Assembly: GCF_041224545.1 (NCBI RefSeq)
Contig: NZ_JBGFGP010000163.1
Coordinates: 62,001 to 126,000 of the forward strand
Origin: Sedimentitalea sp041224545
GTDB lineage: Bacteria > Pseudomonadota > Alphaproteobacteria > Rhodobacterales > Rhodobacteraceae
Reading direction: 5' to 3'
Length of the DNA stretch: 64,000 nucleotides
Below the pieces are notes generated by a model. It saw nothing but the letters and a program-made list of their open reading frames with translations, was not told the origin of the DNA and did no database searches. The position numbers were made by a program, and so were the translations under genes. Positions 17,543-26,197 of the stretch are shown in pieces. Every line of letters starts with the position of its first letter. Position 1 is the stretch's first letter.

Positions 17543-18265
17543 TCAGAGATCGACCGTCAGCGTCACCCGGTCGCCGCAAAACCACGTCCGGCCGTATTCC
17601 ACCGGTGTCCCGCCGCCATCGACATTCACGCTTGTCGTCCGCAACAGCGGATCGCCTTCGCGGATTTCGAGATGCAGGGCCTGCGTCGCATCGGCCAGCA
17701 CCGCGGTCAAGCGCGTTGAGGCGCGGGTATAATCGGGAATGCCGACGCGGCGCAGTGCTTCGGTGACACTGCTGGTCTCAGCCAATGCCGCGTCGATTCC
17801 CGCCAGTCGCTGCATCGGAAACACGCTTTCGAACACCGCGATTGGCACGCCATCCGCCAGCGACAGGCCATGATAGGCGCACACCTCGCTGCCTGACGCA
17901 ATTGCAAGCGTCTCAGCTTCGGTCGTTGTTGCGGCGCGGATTTCAATCTGCAACACGCGCTTGAGAGGGATACGCCCCGCCGCCAGCAGGTTTTCGTGAA
18001 ATCGCACGCGCTGGCTGATCGGATAGCTCGCCGGAGTCGCGGCCACAAAGGCGCCCGACCCGCGGCGGGTGCGGACCAACCCGGCCTCGACAAGATCGGC
18101 CAGGGCGCGGCGTACCGTATGCCGATTGACCCCGAACCGCGCCGCCAGCGTCGCCTCGGTCGGCAGTTTGTCCCCCGGACCGTACCGGCCCTCTGCGATG
18201 TCACTGCGAAGTGCATTTGCGATGGCGCGCCAGACCGGTGTGCGGGGGCGATCATGTTCATACAA
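17543..18265 (-). CDS. phnF: Phosphonate metabolism transcriptional regulator PhnF (GntR/HutC type)
   Basis: 240-residue repressor-like protein. The N-terminal winged helix of GntR type (about 10-72) has DKLPTEATLAARFGVNRHTVRRAL, here spanning the recognition helix. The C-terminal UTRA ligand-sensing domain (about 90-235) has ADGVPIAVFESVFP and EYGRTWF. It is divergent from phnG with about 80 bp between starts, the standard arrangement for a local regulator. The ligand is probably a phosphonate pathway intermediate or phosphate status signal; the sequence does not tell which. Confidence 0.92.
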   Translation of the reverse strand: MYEHDRPRTPVWRAIANALRSDIAEGRYGPGDKLPTEATLAARFGVNRHTVRRALADLVEAGLVRTRRGSGAFVAATPASYPISQRVRFHENLLAAGRIPLKRVLQIEIRAATTTEAETLAIASGSEVCAYHGLSLADGVPIAVFESVFPMQRLAGIDAALAETSSVTEALRRVGIPDYTRASTRLTAVLADATQALHLEIREGDPLLRTTSVNVDGGGTPVEYGRTWFCGDRVTLTVDL

Positions 18266-18312
18266 AATTCACAAATCCCTGCTGTCGCGAATCGTCGTCT
18301 CTGCTATGATGT

Positions 18313-18334
18313 GTCTAGTTGTATAGTAACAGAC
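18313..18334. promoter_or_regulatory. Candidate PhnF operator in the phnF-phnG gap
   Basis: An imperfect 22-bp dyad with outer arms GTCT (18313-18316) and AGAC (18331-18334) centred on TATA (18322-18325) lies 12 bp before phnG. GntR/HutC regulators usually bind such AT-centred dyads. The TATAGT string could also serve as the phnG -10 box, so repressor binding would block the promoter. No well-spaced -35 box was found by eye. Confidence 0.45.
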
Positions 18335-18346
18335 GAAGTTGTCGAG

Positions 18347-18787
18347 ATGAAGGATACAAAACGCCAGACCTGGATGAGCCTCCTGGCCAAGGCGGATGCA
18401 GGCCGTGTTCCCGAATTGCTCGGACAGGCCGGACCCCACCCGGATTTCGAATGGCTGCGCGCCCCGGAAATCGGCAGCGTGATGGTGCAGGGCCGCACCG
18501 GCGGAACCGGCGCACCATTCAACCTGGGCGAAATGACCGTGACGCGCTGCACTCTGCGACTGAGCAGCGGCGAGGTCGGTCACGCCTGTCTCAAGGGACG
18601 CCGCAAGGGTGACGCAGAAGCCGCCGCCGTGGTTGACGCTCTGATGCAGACATCGGCCGCAGCCCGGATGCGCAGCGAGGTCCTCGGCCCGCTGGCAGAA
18701 GACGCCGCGAGGGCCAGACACTGCCGCGCCGCCAAGGCAGCAGCAACCAAAGTCGATTTCTTCACGATGGTCAGAGGAGAGGATTGA
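18347..18787 (+). CDS. phnG: C-P lyase core subunit PhnG
   Basis: 146-residue subunit of the PhnGHIJ core complex, which with PhnI forms the ribose-triphosphate phosphonate intermediate. Conserved blocks are MSLLAKADAGRVPELL near the start, GSVMVQGRTGGTGAPFNLGEMT (about residues 44-65) and VGHACLKGRRKGDAEAAAVVDAL. The ATG at 18347 begins the phn operon. The stop overlaps the phnH ATG by one base. Together with phnH-I-J-K it forms a tightly overlapped run, consistent with stoichiometric synthesis. Confidence 0.95.
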   Translation: MKDTKRQTWMSLLAKADAGRVPELLGQAGPHPDFEWLRAPEIGSVMVQGRTGGTGAPFNLGEMTVTRCTLRLSSGEVGHACLKGRRKGDAEAAAVVDALMQTSAAARMRSEVLGPLAEDAARARHCRAAKAAATKVDFFTMVRGED

Positions 18788-19350
18788 TGCGGACAGACAC
18801 CCTATCCGGCGGCTTCACCGATCCGTCCGTCCAGTCGGCGCACGCGTTTCGCGGCGTCATGGAGGCGATGGCGCGTCCCGGCACGATCCAGGACATCGAC
18901 GGAGCAGAGCCTCCTGCGCCCTTGTCCAGGGCCGCGGGCGCGGTTCTGCTGACACTGTGCGATACGGAAACACCCATCCATCTGGCTGGCGCGACCGATT
19001 GTGACGCGGTGCGCAGATGGCTTGCCTTTCATACGGGCGCGCCCTTGTCAGGACCGTCTCACTGCATGTTCGCGGTTGGCGCATGGGGGGCGCTTGCGCC
19101 CGTGTCCAGCTATCCGGTCGGCACCCCGGAATATCCGGATCGTTCGGCAACACTGATCGTCGAATGCGCAGAGCTTGCAGCATCTGGCGCGACGCTCCGG
19201 GGCCCCGGGATCAGGGAGACCGCGCGCCTGTCGTTACCGGACACAGAATTCTTCCGGACCAATCGCGCACATTTCCCGCTGGGGCTTGATTTCATCTTTA
19301 CCAGCGGCAGCCAACTGGCGGCTCTGCCCCGCACAACCGAGGTATCCTGA
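18787..19350 (+). CDS. phnH: C-P lyase core subunit PhnH
   Basis: 187-residue PhnH, a structural subunit of the carbon-phosphorus lyase core complex with a PLP-transferase-like fold that lacks the cofactor site. Typical blocks are AFRGVMEAMARPGTI near residue 20, CDTETPIHL and the late LPLGLDFIF-like stretch FPLGLDFIFTSG. It overlaps phnG by one base and phnI by one base. Length matches the family. Confidence 0.95.
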   Translation: MRTDTLSGGFTDPSVQSAHAFRGVMEAMARPGTIQDIDGAEPPAPLSRAAGAVLLTLCDTETPIHLAGATDCDAVRRWLAFHTGAPLSGPSHCMFAVGAWGALAPVSSYPVGTPEYPDRSATLIVECAELAASGATLRGPGIRETARLSLPDTEFFRTNRAHFPLGLDFIFTSGSQLAALPRTTEVS

Positions 19351-20435
19351 TGTATGTTGCTGTCAAAGGGGGCGAACGTGCGATTGAAAACGCGCATGCC
19401 TGGCTCGCCGAGGAACGAAGGGGCGACACGGATGTTGCGGAACTCGACATTCAGCAGATACGCGAACAGCTGAGCCTCGCGGTCAACCGGGTCATGGCAG
19501 AGGGATCGCTGCATGATCCCGACCTCGCCGCGCTCGCGATCAAGCAGGCACGCGGCGACCTGATCGAGGCGATTTTCCTGATCCGTGCCTATCGCACCAC
19601 CCTGCCCCGGTTCGGTATGACCAAACCGATCGAAACCGCCGAAATGGCCTGTGACCGGCGGATCAGCGCCACGTTCAAGGATGTTCCCGGCGGTCAGATC
19701 CTCGGGCCGACCTTCGACTACACCCATCGTCTGCTGGACTTCAAGCTGGCCGCCGAGGGCGAACCGGTGACGGCGGAGCAACGCGATGCCGACCCCGCCC
19801 CGGTTCCGCATGTCACCGAATTCCTGAACCGCGAATCGCTGATCGAAGAGGCCCCGCAGGACGACACGCCCCCGCCCGACCTGACCCGAGAACCGCTGGA
19901 ACTCCCGGCGGCGCGCGCGTTGCGGCTTCAGGCGCTCAGCCGCGCGGATGAGGGGTTCACGCTCTCCATGGCCTATTCGACCCAGCGGGGCTATGCGCGC
20001 AACCACGCCTTTGTCGGAGAACTGCGCGTCGGGACCGTTCCGGTCGAAATGGAAATCCCCGAGTTGGGTTTCGCGGTCGAGATCGGGGAAATCACCTTGA
20101 CCGAATGCGAAACCGTGAACCAGTTCAAGGGCTCGCGCACCGAGCCGCCGCAATTCACCCGGGGTTACGGCCTGGTTTTCGGTCATTCCGAGCGCAAGGC
20201 GATCTCGATGGCGCTGGTCGATCGCGCCCTGCGATGGGAGGAACTTGGCGAAGACAACTCGGGCGCCCCGGCGCAGGATGCCGAATTCGTCCTCTACCAC
20301 GCCGACAATATTCAGGCGTCCGGTTTTCTCGAACATATCAAACTGCCCCATTACGTCGATTTTCAGTCCGAACTGGAACTGGTGCGCAAGATGCGGCGCG
20401 AAGCGAATGCCCAGACGCGGGAGGCAGCCGAATGA
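19350..20435 (+). CDS. phnI: C-P lyase core subunit PhnI
   Basis: 361-residue PhnI, the nucleosidase-like subunit that, with PhnG, H and L, displaces adenine of ATP with the phosphonate. The start MYVAVKGGERAIENAHAWL is diagnostic. Other conserved runs are QLSLAVNRVMAEGSLHDPDLAALA and GYARNHAFVGELR, the latter followed by a block rich in acidic residues and HSERKAISMALVDRAL. Length equals other PhnI proteins. It overlaps phnH and phnJ by the ATGA pattern. Confidence 0.96.
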   Translation: MYVAVKGGERAIENAHAWLAEERRGDTDVAELDIQQIREQLSLAVNRVMAEGSLHDPDLAALAIKQARGDLIEAIFLIRAYRTTLPRFGMTKPIETAEMACDRRISATFKDVPGGQILGPTFDYTHRLLDFKLAAEGEPVTAEQRDADPAPVPHVTEFLNRESLIEEAPQDDTPPPDLTREPLELPAARALRLQALSRADEGFTLSMAYSTQRGYARNHAFVGELRVGTVPVEMEIPELGFAVEIGEITLTECETVNQFKGSRTEPPQFTRGYGLVFGHSERKAISMALVDRALRWEELGEDNSGAPAQDAEFVLYHADNIQASGFLEHIKLPHYVDFQSELELVRKMRREANAQTREAAE

Positions 20436-21283
20436 GCGGGTACAATTTCGCCTATCTCGACGAACAGACCAAGCGGATGATCCGCCGCGCGATTCTCAAG
20501 GCGCTGGCTATCCCCGGTTACCAGGTGCCATTCGCCAGCCGCGAAATGCCGATGCCTTATGGCTGGGGCACCGGGGGCGTTCAGGTTTCGGCCGCGGTGC
20601 TGACGCCCGAGGATCGTTTCAAGGTGATCGACCAGGGGGCCGACGACACGACCAATGCGGTCTCGATCCGGCGCTTCTTCGAACGGACCGCCGGTATCGC
20701 CACGACCACCGCGACGAGTCACGCGACGGTGATCCAGACCCGCCACCGCATCCCCGAAGAGCCACTGCGCGAGGGGCAGATCCTGGTCTATCAGGTCCCG
20801 ATCCCGGAACCGTTGCGCTTTCTTGAACCGCGCGAAAGCGAAACCCGCAAGATGCACAGCCTCGCGGAATACGGCTTGATGCATGTCAAGCTCTACGAGG
20901 ACATAAGCCGCCACGGCCATATCGCGACGACCTATGCCTACCCGGTCAAGGTCGAGGAGCGCTATGTGATGGATCCGTCGCCAATCCCCAAATTCGACAA
21001 TCCGAAACTGTCGGACTGCGCGGCGATCCAGCTCTTTGGCGCAGGACGCGAGCAGCGGATATATGCGCTGCCGCCTTATACCACTGTGACCAGCCTCGAT
21101 TTCGAAGATCATCCGTTTGATCCGTCCAGGGCCGATCACCCCTGCGGTCTCTGCGGATCGGTTGAGACCTATCTGGACGAAGTGATCATGGACGATGCCG
21201 GCGGCCGGATGTTCGTCTGTTCCGACACAGATCATTGCGAGACCCGTCAAAATGCCGGCTATCGCGGAAAGGACGCAGGATGA
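20432..21283 (+). CDS. phnJ: Alpha-D-ribose 1-methylphosphonate 5-phosphate C-P lyase PhnJ
   Basis: 283-residue radical-SAM catalytic subunit that cleaves the carbon-phosphorus bond, yielding methane (for methylphosphonate) and cyclic ribose phosphate. Four C-terminal cysteines, 238, 241, 263 and 269, keep the C-x2-C-x21-C-x5-C spacing. The last three hold the 4Fe-4S cluster in the characterised enzyme. The MPMPYGWGTGG block (about 39-49) is also diagnostic. All key residues are present, so the organism should be able to break C-P bonds. Overlaps on both sides show tight coupling to phnI and phnK. Confidence 0.97.
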   Translation: MSGYNFAYLDEQTKRMIRRAILKALAIPGYQVPFASREMPMPYGWGTGGVQVSAAVLTPEDRFKVIDQGADDTTNAVSIRRFFERTAGIATTTATSHATVIQTRHRIPEEPLREGQILVYQVPIPEPLRFLEPRESETRKMHSLAEYGLMHVKLYEDISRHGHIATTYAYPVKVEERYVMDPSPIPKFDNPKLSDCAAIQLFGAGREQRIYALPPYTTVTSLDFEDHPFDPSRADHPCGLCGSVETYLDEVIMDDAGGRMFVCSDTDHCETRQNAGYRGKDAG

Positions 21284-22050
21284 CCCCGCTGCTTTCAGTG
21301 CAGGGCATGACCCGCAGCTACGGCAACCACCTTGGATGTTCGGACGTGTCGTTCGATCTCTACCCCGGCGAGGTCATGGGCATTGTCGGCGAGAGCGGGT
21401 CGGGCAAGTCCACCCTGCTGAACTGCCTGGCGGGGCACCTGACGCCGGATGCCGGATCGGTGATCTATGACACCCGGGGACACGGCCCGCGCGACACCGT
21501 GACGATGTCGGAACCCGAACGTCGGATGCTCGGCCGGACCGACTGGGCCTTTGTCCACCAGCGTGCCAGCGACGGGCTGCGCATGGGGGTGTCGGCAGGC
21601 GGCAATGTGGGCGAGCGCCTGATGGCAATCGGCAACCGCCATTATGGCGACATTCGCGGACACGCAATCGACTGGCTGGACCGCGTCGAGATCGACGCGG
21701 GGCGCATCGACGACCGTCCGGTCACGTTTTCCGGCGGCATGCAGCAGCGGCTTCAGATCGCGCGAAACCTCGTGACCGGACCAAGGCTTGTTTTCATGGA
21801 CGAACCGACGGGCGGGCTGGATGTCAGCGTGCAGGCGCGGCTGCTTGACCTGTTGCGCGGGCTGGTCCGCGACATGGGGCTTTCGGCGATCATCGTCACC
21901 CATGATCTTGCGGTCGTGCGACTTCTGGCGGACCGGCTGATGGTGATGAAATCGGGGCGCGTGGTGGAACACGGGCTGACCGACCGGGTGCTTGACGATC
22001 CGCAACACGCCTATACGCAGTTGCTCGTCAGTTCGGTATTGCAGGTGTAA
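21280..22050 (+). CDS. phnK: C-P lyase ATP-binding subunit PhnK
   Basis: 256-residue ABC-type ATPase that binds the PhnGHIJ core rather than a permease. Walker A is GESGSGKST, the Q-loop and signature FSGGMQQRLQIARNL are followed by Walker B LVFMDEPTGGLDVS and the switch His in IIVTHD. It resembles dipeptide-transport ATPases, but position and the pairing with PhnL assign it to PhnK. The ATG at 21280 overlaps the phnJ stop. No membrane component is nearby. Confidence 0.94.
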   Translation: MTPLLSVQGMTRSYGNHLGCSDVSFDLYPGEVMGIVGESGSGKSTLLNCLAGHLTPDAGSVIYDTRGHGPRDTVTMSEPERRMLGRTDWAFVHQRASDGLRMGVSAGGNVGERLMAIGNRHYGDIRGHAIDWLDRVEIDAGRIDDRPVTFSGGMQQRLQIARNLVTGPRLVFMDEPTGGLDVSVQARLLDLLRGLVRDMGLSAIIVTHDLAVVRLLADRLMVMKSGRVVEHGLTDRVLDDPQHAYTQLLVSSVLQV

Positions 22051-22060
22051 GGACACGAAG

Positions 22061-22744
22061 ATGATCGAACTCAGAAATGTTTCCAAGACCTTCACGCTGC
22101 ACAACCAGGGCAGTGCCGTCATCAACGTGCTTGCGCATGTCGATCTCAGCGTCCGGCCCGGCGAATGTGTCGCGCTGACGGGGTCATCCGGGGCGGGCAA
22201 ATCCACGCTGATGCGGATGATCTATGGCAACTACATGGCCCGGAGCGGCGCAATCCGCGTCGGAGGCGTCGATCTGGTTCAGGCCGAACCGCGCGAGATC
22301 ATCCGCATCCGGCGCGAGACACTGGGCTATGTCAGCCAGTTCCTGCGCGTCGTGCCCCGCGTTCCGACACTGCAGGTGGTCGCCGAACCGTTGCGCGTCA
22401 TCGGAACGCCGGCAGACCGCGCCGAGGCACAGGCCCGCGATCTGTTAACCCGGCTGAACATTCCCCGGCGCCTCTGGTCGCTTTCGCCGACAACCTTTTC
22501 CGGCGGCGAGCAACAGCGGGTGAACATCGCGCGGGGTTTCGTGCATCCCTATCCGGCGCTGCTGCTGGATGAACCCACGGCGAGCCTCGATCCGGAAAAC
22601 CGCGACATCGTTCTCGGCCTCATTGAAACCGCGAAACAGCGCGGTGCGGCCATTGTCGGCATCTTTCACGACACCGATGCCAGAAACCGGGTCTGCGACC
22701 GCGAGATCGATGTCGGACAATTCACGCCGGAGCAGGCCGCATGA
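22061..22744 (+). CDS. phnL: C-P lyase ATP-binding subunit PhnL
   Basis: 227-residue ABC-type ATPase of the LolD/MacB-like group. Walker A is GSSGAGKST, the signature FSGGEQQRVNIARGF and Walker B LLLDEPTASLD. In the C-P lyase pathway PhnL works with PhnG, H and I in the first step. The ATG lies 10 bp after phnK with AAGGACACG before it, and the end overlaps phnN by 4 bp. Confidence 0.94.
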   Translation: MIELRNVSKTFTLHNQGSAVINVLAHVDLSVRPGECVALTGSSGAGKSTLMRMIYGNYMARSGAIRVGGVDLVQAEPREIIRIRRETLGYVSQFLRVVPRVPTLQVVAEPLRVIGTPADRAEAQARDLLTRLNIPRRLWSLSPTTFSGGEQQRVNIARGFVHPYPALLLDEPTASLDPENRDIVLGLIETAKQRGAAIVGIFHDTDARNRVCDREIDVGQFTPEQAA

Positions 22745-23286
22745 GCGCCGCGGCCCTCATCGCCGTTGTCGGTCCCTCCGGTGTCGGCAAGGACAGCGTG
22801 ATGTCCGGCATCGCCGCCGCGAAACCGGCGTTCCGGCTGGTGCGCCGCGTCATCACCCGCGCTCCCGGTCTGGGCGGCGAAGACTATGATGCGGTCACCG
22901 GATCGGAATTCGCAAAAATGGCACGCAATGGCGCATTCTGCGTGAACTGGCAGGCGCATGGGTTGCACTATGGCGTTCCCGCCGATGTGTTGGCGGATGT
23001 CCGCTCCGGGGTCACTTGCATCGCGAATCTCTCGCGGACCGCGCTGGTGCAGGCGGATGGCATCTTTCCCCGCCTGCGCGTGCTCAACATGACGGCCAGC
23101 CCATCGGTGCTGCGCCAGCGTCTGATCGCACGCGGGCGCGAATCCGAAGATGAAATCGACCGTCGGCTCATACAGGCTGCGAAACCGCTGCCAGATGGTC
23201 TGGATGTGATCGAGATATGCAATGACGGATCGCTGGAGCATACCGTTGACATGGCGCTGGCAGCACTTCAGCCGGTGAGGGTGTAG
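22741..23286 (+). CDS. phnN: Ribose 1,5-bisphosphate phosphokinase PhnN
   Basis: 181-residue guanylate-kinase-like enzyme that phosphorylates ribose 1,5-bisphosphate to PRPP, the last step of ribose salvage after C-P cleavage. The P-loop is GPSGVGKDS (about 11-19), followed by the NMP-binding RRVITRAPGLGGEDYDAV. Length matches PhnN. It closes the phnG-N run. Its 3' end overlaps the end of the convergent DUF1045 gene by 19 bp, so the two messages share antisense ends. Confidence 0.94.
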   Translation: MSAAALIAVVGPSGVGKDSVMSGIAAAKPAFRLVRRVITRAPGLGGEDYDAVTGSEFAKMARNGAFCVNWQAHGLHYGVPADVLADVRSGVTCIANLSRTALVQADGIFPRLRVLNMTASPSVLRQRLIARGRESEDEIDRRLIQAAKPLPDGLDVIEICNDGSLEHTVDMALAALQPVRV

Positions 23287-23939
23287 CATTGGATCAATTC
23301 GAAATGCCCATCCTTCCGCTCGCCGACGAGAGCAATGGCATCCATCACAAACGGGGCGGGCAGATCCGGCATATGCGCGGTGGCGGTTTCGTGCCACTGA
23401 GCCACCTCGTCAGGAGCCAGACGACCGGTCAGCGTCATGTGAAAGCGGAACTCTTCCATCACGTAGGGATACCCCCAGCGCGTCAGCAACGCGTCCTGTC
23501 GTTCGGTCAGGCGCGCGCGGCGGCGGCGCGACAGCTCTGCCGCATCCGGGGGCGCGCGCCAATCGTCGAGCGCGCGAACGCAGGTTGCAGCCACCCGTTC
23601 GATGCCGCCCGTATCCCCGACAGGGGTCAGGGCCAGGAACCGCCCGATCCGCGACAGGTGCAGACCCTCGCAGCGCGCCGGAGCACAAGTTGCCGCCATA
23701 GCCTGCACCGCCCTTGCCAGCCCGTCCGGATCGCACCCGTCAGCCAGCCGGAATGGCGGCTTGAGCGTGCCGTGAAACCCGTATTTGCGCGGTGTCCGCG
23801 TGATCGTGGCAAGCCCGGCAATACCCGGTTGTGCCACCGCGCTGCCGGTTGCCAAATCCCATCCCAGCCAACGCGCCCCAAACTCGGCCAGCGCGCCATG
23901 GGGCGGAACGAAGTAGATCGCAAAGCGAGTATATGACAT
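23268..23939 (-). CDS. DUF1045 phosphonate-operon protein, 2H phosphoesterase-like
   Basis: 223-residue protein of the DUF1045/TIGR03223 type found next to C-P lyase genes. Two His-x-Thr motifs, HGTL (in the block RKYGFHGTLKPPF) and HMTL (in FRFHMTLTGRL), are what the 2H phosphoesterase superfamily uses to hydrolyse cyclic or 2',5'-type phosphodiesters. It is transcribed against the phn operon, converging with phnN and diverging from phnM (50 bp between starts). Since the C-P lyase product is a 1,2-cyclic ribose phosphate and no phnP is in the cluster, it is a candidate for that cyclic phosphodiesterase step. That function is inference. Confidence 0.85.
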   Translation of the reverse strand: MSYTRFAIYFVPPHGALAEFGARWLGWDLATGSAVAQPGIAGLATITRTPRKYGFHGTLKPPFRLADGCDPDGLARAVQAMAATCAPARCEGLHLSRIGRFLALTPVGDTGGIERVAATCVRALDDWRAPPDAAELSRRRRARLTERQDALLTRWGYPYVMEEFRFHMTLTGRLAPDEVAQWHETATAHMPDLPAPFVMDAIALVGERKDGHFELIQCYTLTG

Positions 23940-23988
23940 GAACTCTCCTATCGTACCGACATCCCTGGCATCCGCCGGTAAAGGTTCC

Positions 23989-25131
23989 ATGTCAGAGGAG
24001 CTTTGTCTTGCCAATGCCCGACTGGTTCTGAACGACACGGTGGTGACGGGGTGCCTCACGATCAGGGACGGCGTGATCGATACCATCTCGGAAGGCGACA
24101 CGGTTGCCGATGGCGCAATCGACTGCGATGGCGATCTTGTCATTCCAGGACTCGTGGAACTGCACACCGACAATCTGGAGCGCCATATCGAACCACGTCC
24201 GAAAGTGGATTGGCCCCACCTGCCCGCGATTCTCGCCCATGATGCGGAACTGGCCTCGACCGGGATCACAACGGTGTTCGACGCGCTGCGCGTCGGTTCG
24301 ATCCACGGCGGCCAGATGCGATATGCGCCCTATGCGCGCACCCTCGCGAACGAACTTCTGGCCGCGCGCGCCGCGGGCCATCTCAGGGTCAGCCACTTTC
24401 TGCACCTGCGTGCCGAGATCTGTTCGGAAACGCTGCTCGAAGAGCTGGCGGAGTTCGGCCCCGAGGACCGCGTCGGCATCCTCAGCCTGATGGATCACAC
24501 GCCGGGCCAGCGGCAATTCCGCGATCTGGCGGCGCTCAAGACCTACCTGTCGAAAAAGCGCGGTTTTGACGACGCCGAATTTGCCGAGCATGTGGAGAAC
24601 CTGAAGGCGCTGCAAGATGCCAACGGCCAAAAGCATCAGGCCGGGGCGGTCGCCGCATCGCGACGGCTGGGCGCGGTTCTGGCGAGCCATGACGATACCA
24701 CGGCGGATCAGGTGGCGGTGTCGCGCACGCAAGGCGTCGCCTTTGCCGAATTTCCCACCACCCACGAGGCGGCTGCCGCCTGCCGCGCGCATGCCGTCGC
24801 GGTGATGATGGGGGCGCCCAACATCATCCGGAACAGGTCGCATTCCGGCAACGTCGCCGCCCTGGAACTGGCCGAGGCGGGATTGCTCGACATCGTCTCG
24901 TCCGACTATGTCCCGTCGGCTCTGCTTCTGTCCGCGTTCCGGCTGGCCGAGGTCTGGCAGGATCTGCCACGCGCGATTGCCTGCGTCACCCGCAACCCGG
25001 CGCGCGCTGCAGGCCTCACCGATCGCGGCGATCTGATGCCGGGGCAACGCGGTGACGTGCTGCGCGTGGGCATGGCCGGAACCACACCGATGGTGCGTGC
25101 GGTCTGGTGTCGCGGGCAGCGGATCGGCTGA
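23989..25131 (+). CDS. phnM: RPnTP diphosphatase PhnM
   Basis: 380-residue amidohydrolase that removes pyrophosphate from ribose 1-phosphonate 5-triphosphate. The metal-binding motif is LHTDNLERHIEPRP (about 61-74), diagnostic for PhnM, and further His residues lie in LMDHTPGQRQF and ASHDDTTADQV. The ATG at 23989 has AAAGGTT upstream; an upstream ATG at 23938 overlaps the DUF1045 start and adds 17 poorly conserved residues. It is separated from the main phn operon by the divergent DUF1045 gene and so needs its own promoter. Confidence 0.94.
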   Translation: MSEELCLANARLVLNDTVVTGCLTIRDGVIDTISEGDTVADGAIDCDGDLVIPGLVELHTDNLERHIEPRPKVDWPHLPAILAHDAELASTGITTVFDALRVGSIHGGQMRYAPYARTLANELLAARAAGHLRVSHFLHLRAEICSETLLEELAEFGPEDRVGILSLMDHTPGQRQFRDLAALKTYLSKKRGFDDAEFAEHVENLKALQDANGQKHQAGAVAASRRLGAVLASHDDTTADQVAVSRTQGVAFAEFPTTHEAAAACRAHAVAVMMGAPNIIRNRSHSGNVAALELAEAGLLDIVSSDYVPSALLLSAFRLAEVWQDLPRAIACVTRNPARAAGLTDRGDLMPGQRGDVLRVGMAGTTPMVRAVWCRGQRIG

Positions 25132-25140
25132 GGCCGGGGG

Positions 25141-26058
25141 TCAGGACCAGGGCCCTCTGGGGCCGGCGGGCCTGCGCACCTTCGGCACACGGCTTTGGGC
25201 CACCGCAGGTTCGGGCGCGCGCCGTGTCTGGCCCGCCATCGCCCGCAGTGCCGCGATGCGGTTCTCGGTCGCAGGATGGGTGGTGAACAGGTTGTCGCGC
25301 TTGTGCGCATGCAACGGGTTGATGATGAACATATGCGCCGTCGCCGGGTTGCGTTCGGCGGCGTCATTGTCGATCCGCGCCGCACCCATCGCGATCTTTT
25401 CCAGCGCCGAGGCCAGCCAGAGCGGATGCCCGCAGATTTCGGCCCCCGCCTTGTCGGCGGCATATTCCCGCGTCCGGCTGATTGCCATCTGCACCAGGGT
25501 CGCGGCAAGCGGCGCGAGAATCATCATCAAGAGCGTACCCAAAAGGCCCAGCCGCTCGCGCGAGCCGCCAAAGAACAGGGCGAAATTGGCCAGCATCGAG
25601 ATCGCCCCGGCAAATGTCGCCGTAACGGTCATGATCGCGGTATCGTGGTTGCGGATATGGGCCAGTTCATGCGCGATCACCCCGGCCAGTTCCTCGCGGC
25701 TCAGGCTGCGCAGAAGTCCGGATGTCACCGCCACCGCCGCGTTGGCAGGATTGCGGCCGGTGGCAAAGGCATTGGGTTGCGGTGTGTCGATCAGATAGAC
25801 GCTGGGTTCCGGAAGGCCGGCGTTCCGGGCCAGTTCGGCGGTCAGCGCATGAAGACCCATCGGGTCCCCCGGCGCCACCGGTTGCGCACCATGCATCCGC
25901 AGGACCATGCGGTCCGAGTTCCACCACGTAAAGACATTCATCGCGGCCGCAACGACCAGTGCGATCATCGCACCGCCCCAGCCACCGATCAGATACCCGA
26001 CGCCCATGAAGAGCGCGGTCATCGCCGCCATCAACATCGCGGTCTTTACATAGCCCAT
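25141..26058 (-). CDS. htpX: HtpX-type membrane zinc metalloprotease (M48)
   Basis: 305-residue inner-membrane protease involved in quality control of membrane proteins. Two N-terminal helices (about 2-40) precede the zinc site HELAHIRNHD, and two more hydrophobic segments follow. The third ligand is expected in SRTREYAADKAGAE. The Arg/Pro-rich C-terminal extension (last 40 residues) is longer than in E. coli. The ATG at 26058 follows GGAGACGGCA. Earlier in-frame starts run into a cysteine-rich, non-homologous stretch. It is convergent with phnM, with only 9 bp between the stops. Confidence 0.93.
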   Translation of the reverse strand: MGYVKTAMLMAAMTALFMGVGYLIGGWGGAMIALVVAAAMNVFTWWNSDRMVLRMHGAQPVAPGDPMGLHALTAELARNAGLPEPSVYLIDTPQPNAFATGRNPANAAVAVTSGLLRSLSREELAGVIAHELAHIRNHDTAIMTVTATFAGAISMLANFALFFGGSRERLGLLGTLLMMILAPLAATLVQMAISRTREYAADKAGAEICGHPLWLASALEKIAMGAARIDNDAAERNPATAHMFIINPLHAHKRDNLFTTHPATENRIAALRAMAGQTRRAPEPAVAQSRVPKVRRPAGPRGPWS

Positions 26059-26197
26059 TGCCGTCTCCGGAACCTCATTCATTTCCAACGCATGAGATAT
26101 GGGGAGGCTTGCGCAATGTGCAAGCAGGGGCGGCACGCCGTTCCCCGGGCATCTGAAAGAACACGCCCGGCATAGACGACAGACCCCGAGGCAGTTA

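Noticed and set aside
18266..18312. Pho box ahead of phnG
   Set aside because: CTGTCGC followed by CGTCGTC resembles the consensus only weakly, with wrong spacing.
19110..20351. 413-residue minus-strand frame opposite phnH and phnI
   Set aside because: Shadow of conserved phn genes in the tightly overlapped operon; composition not protein-like.
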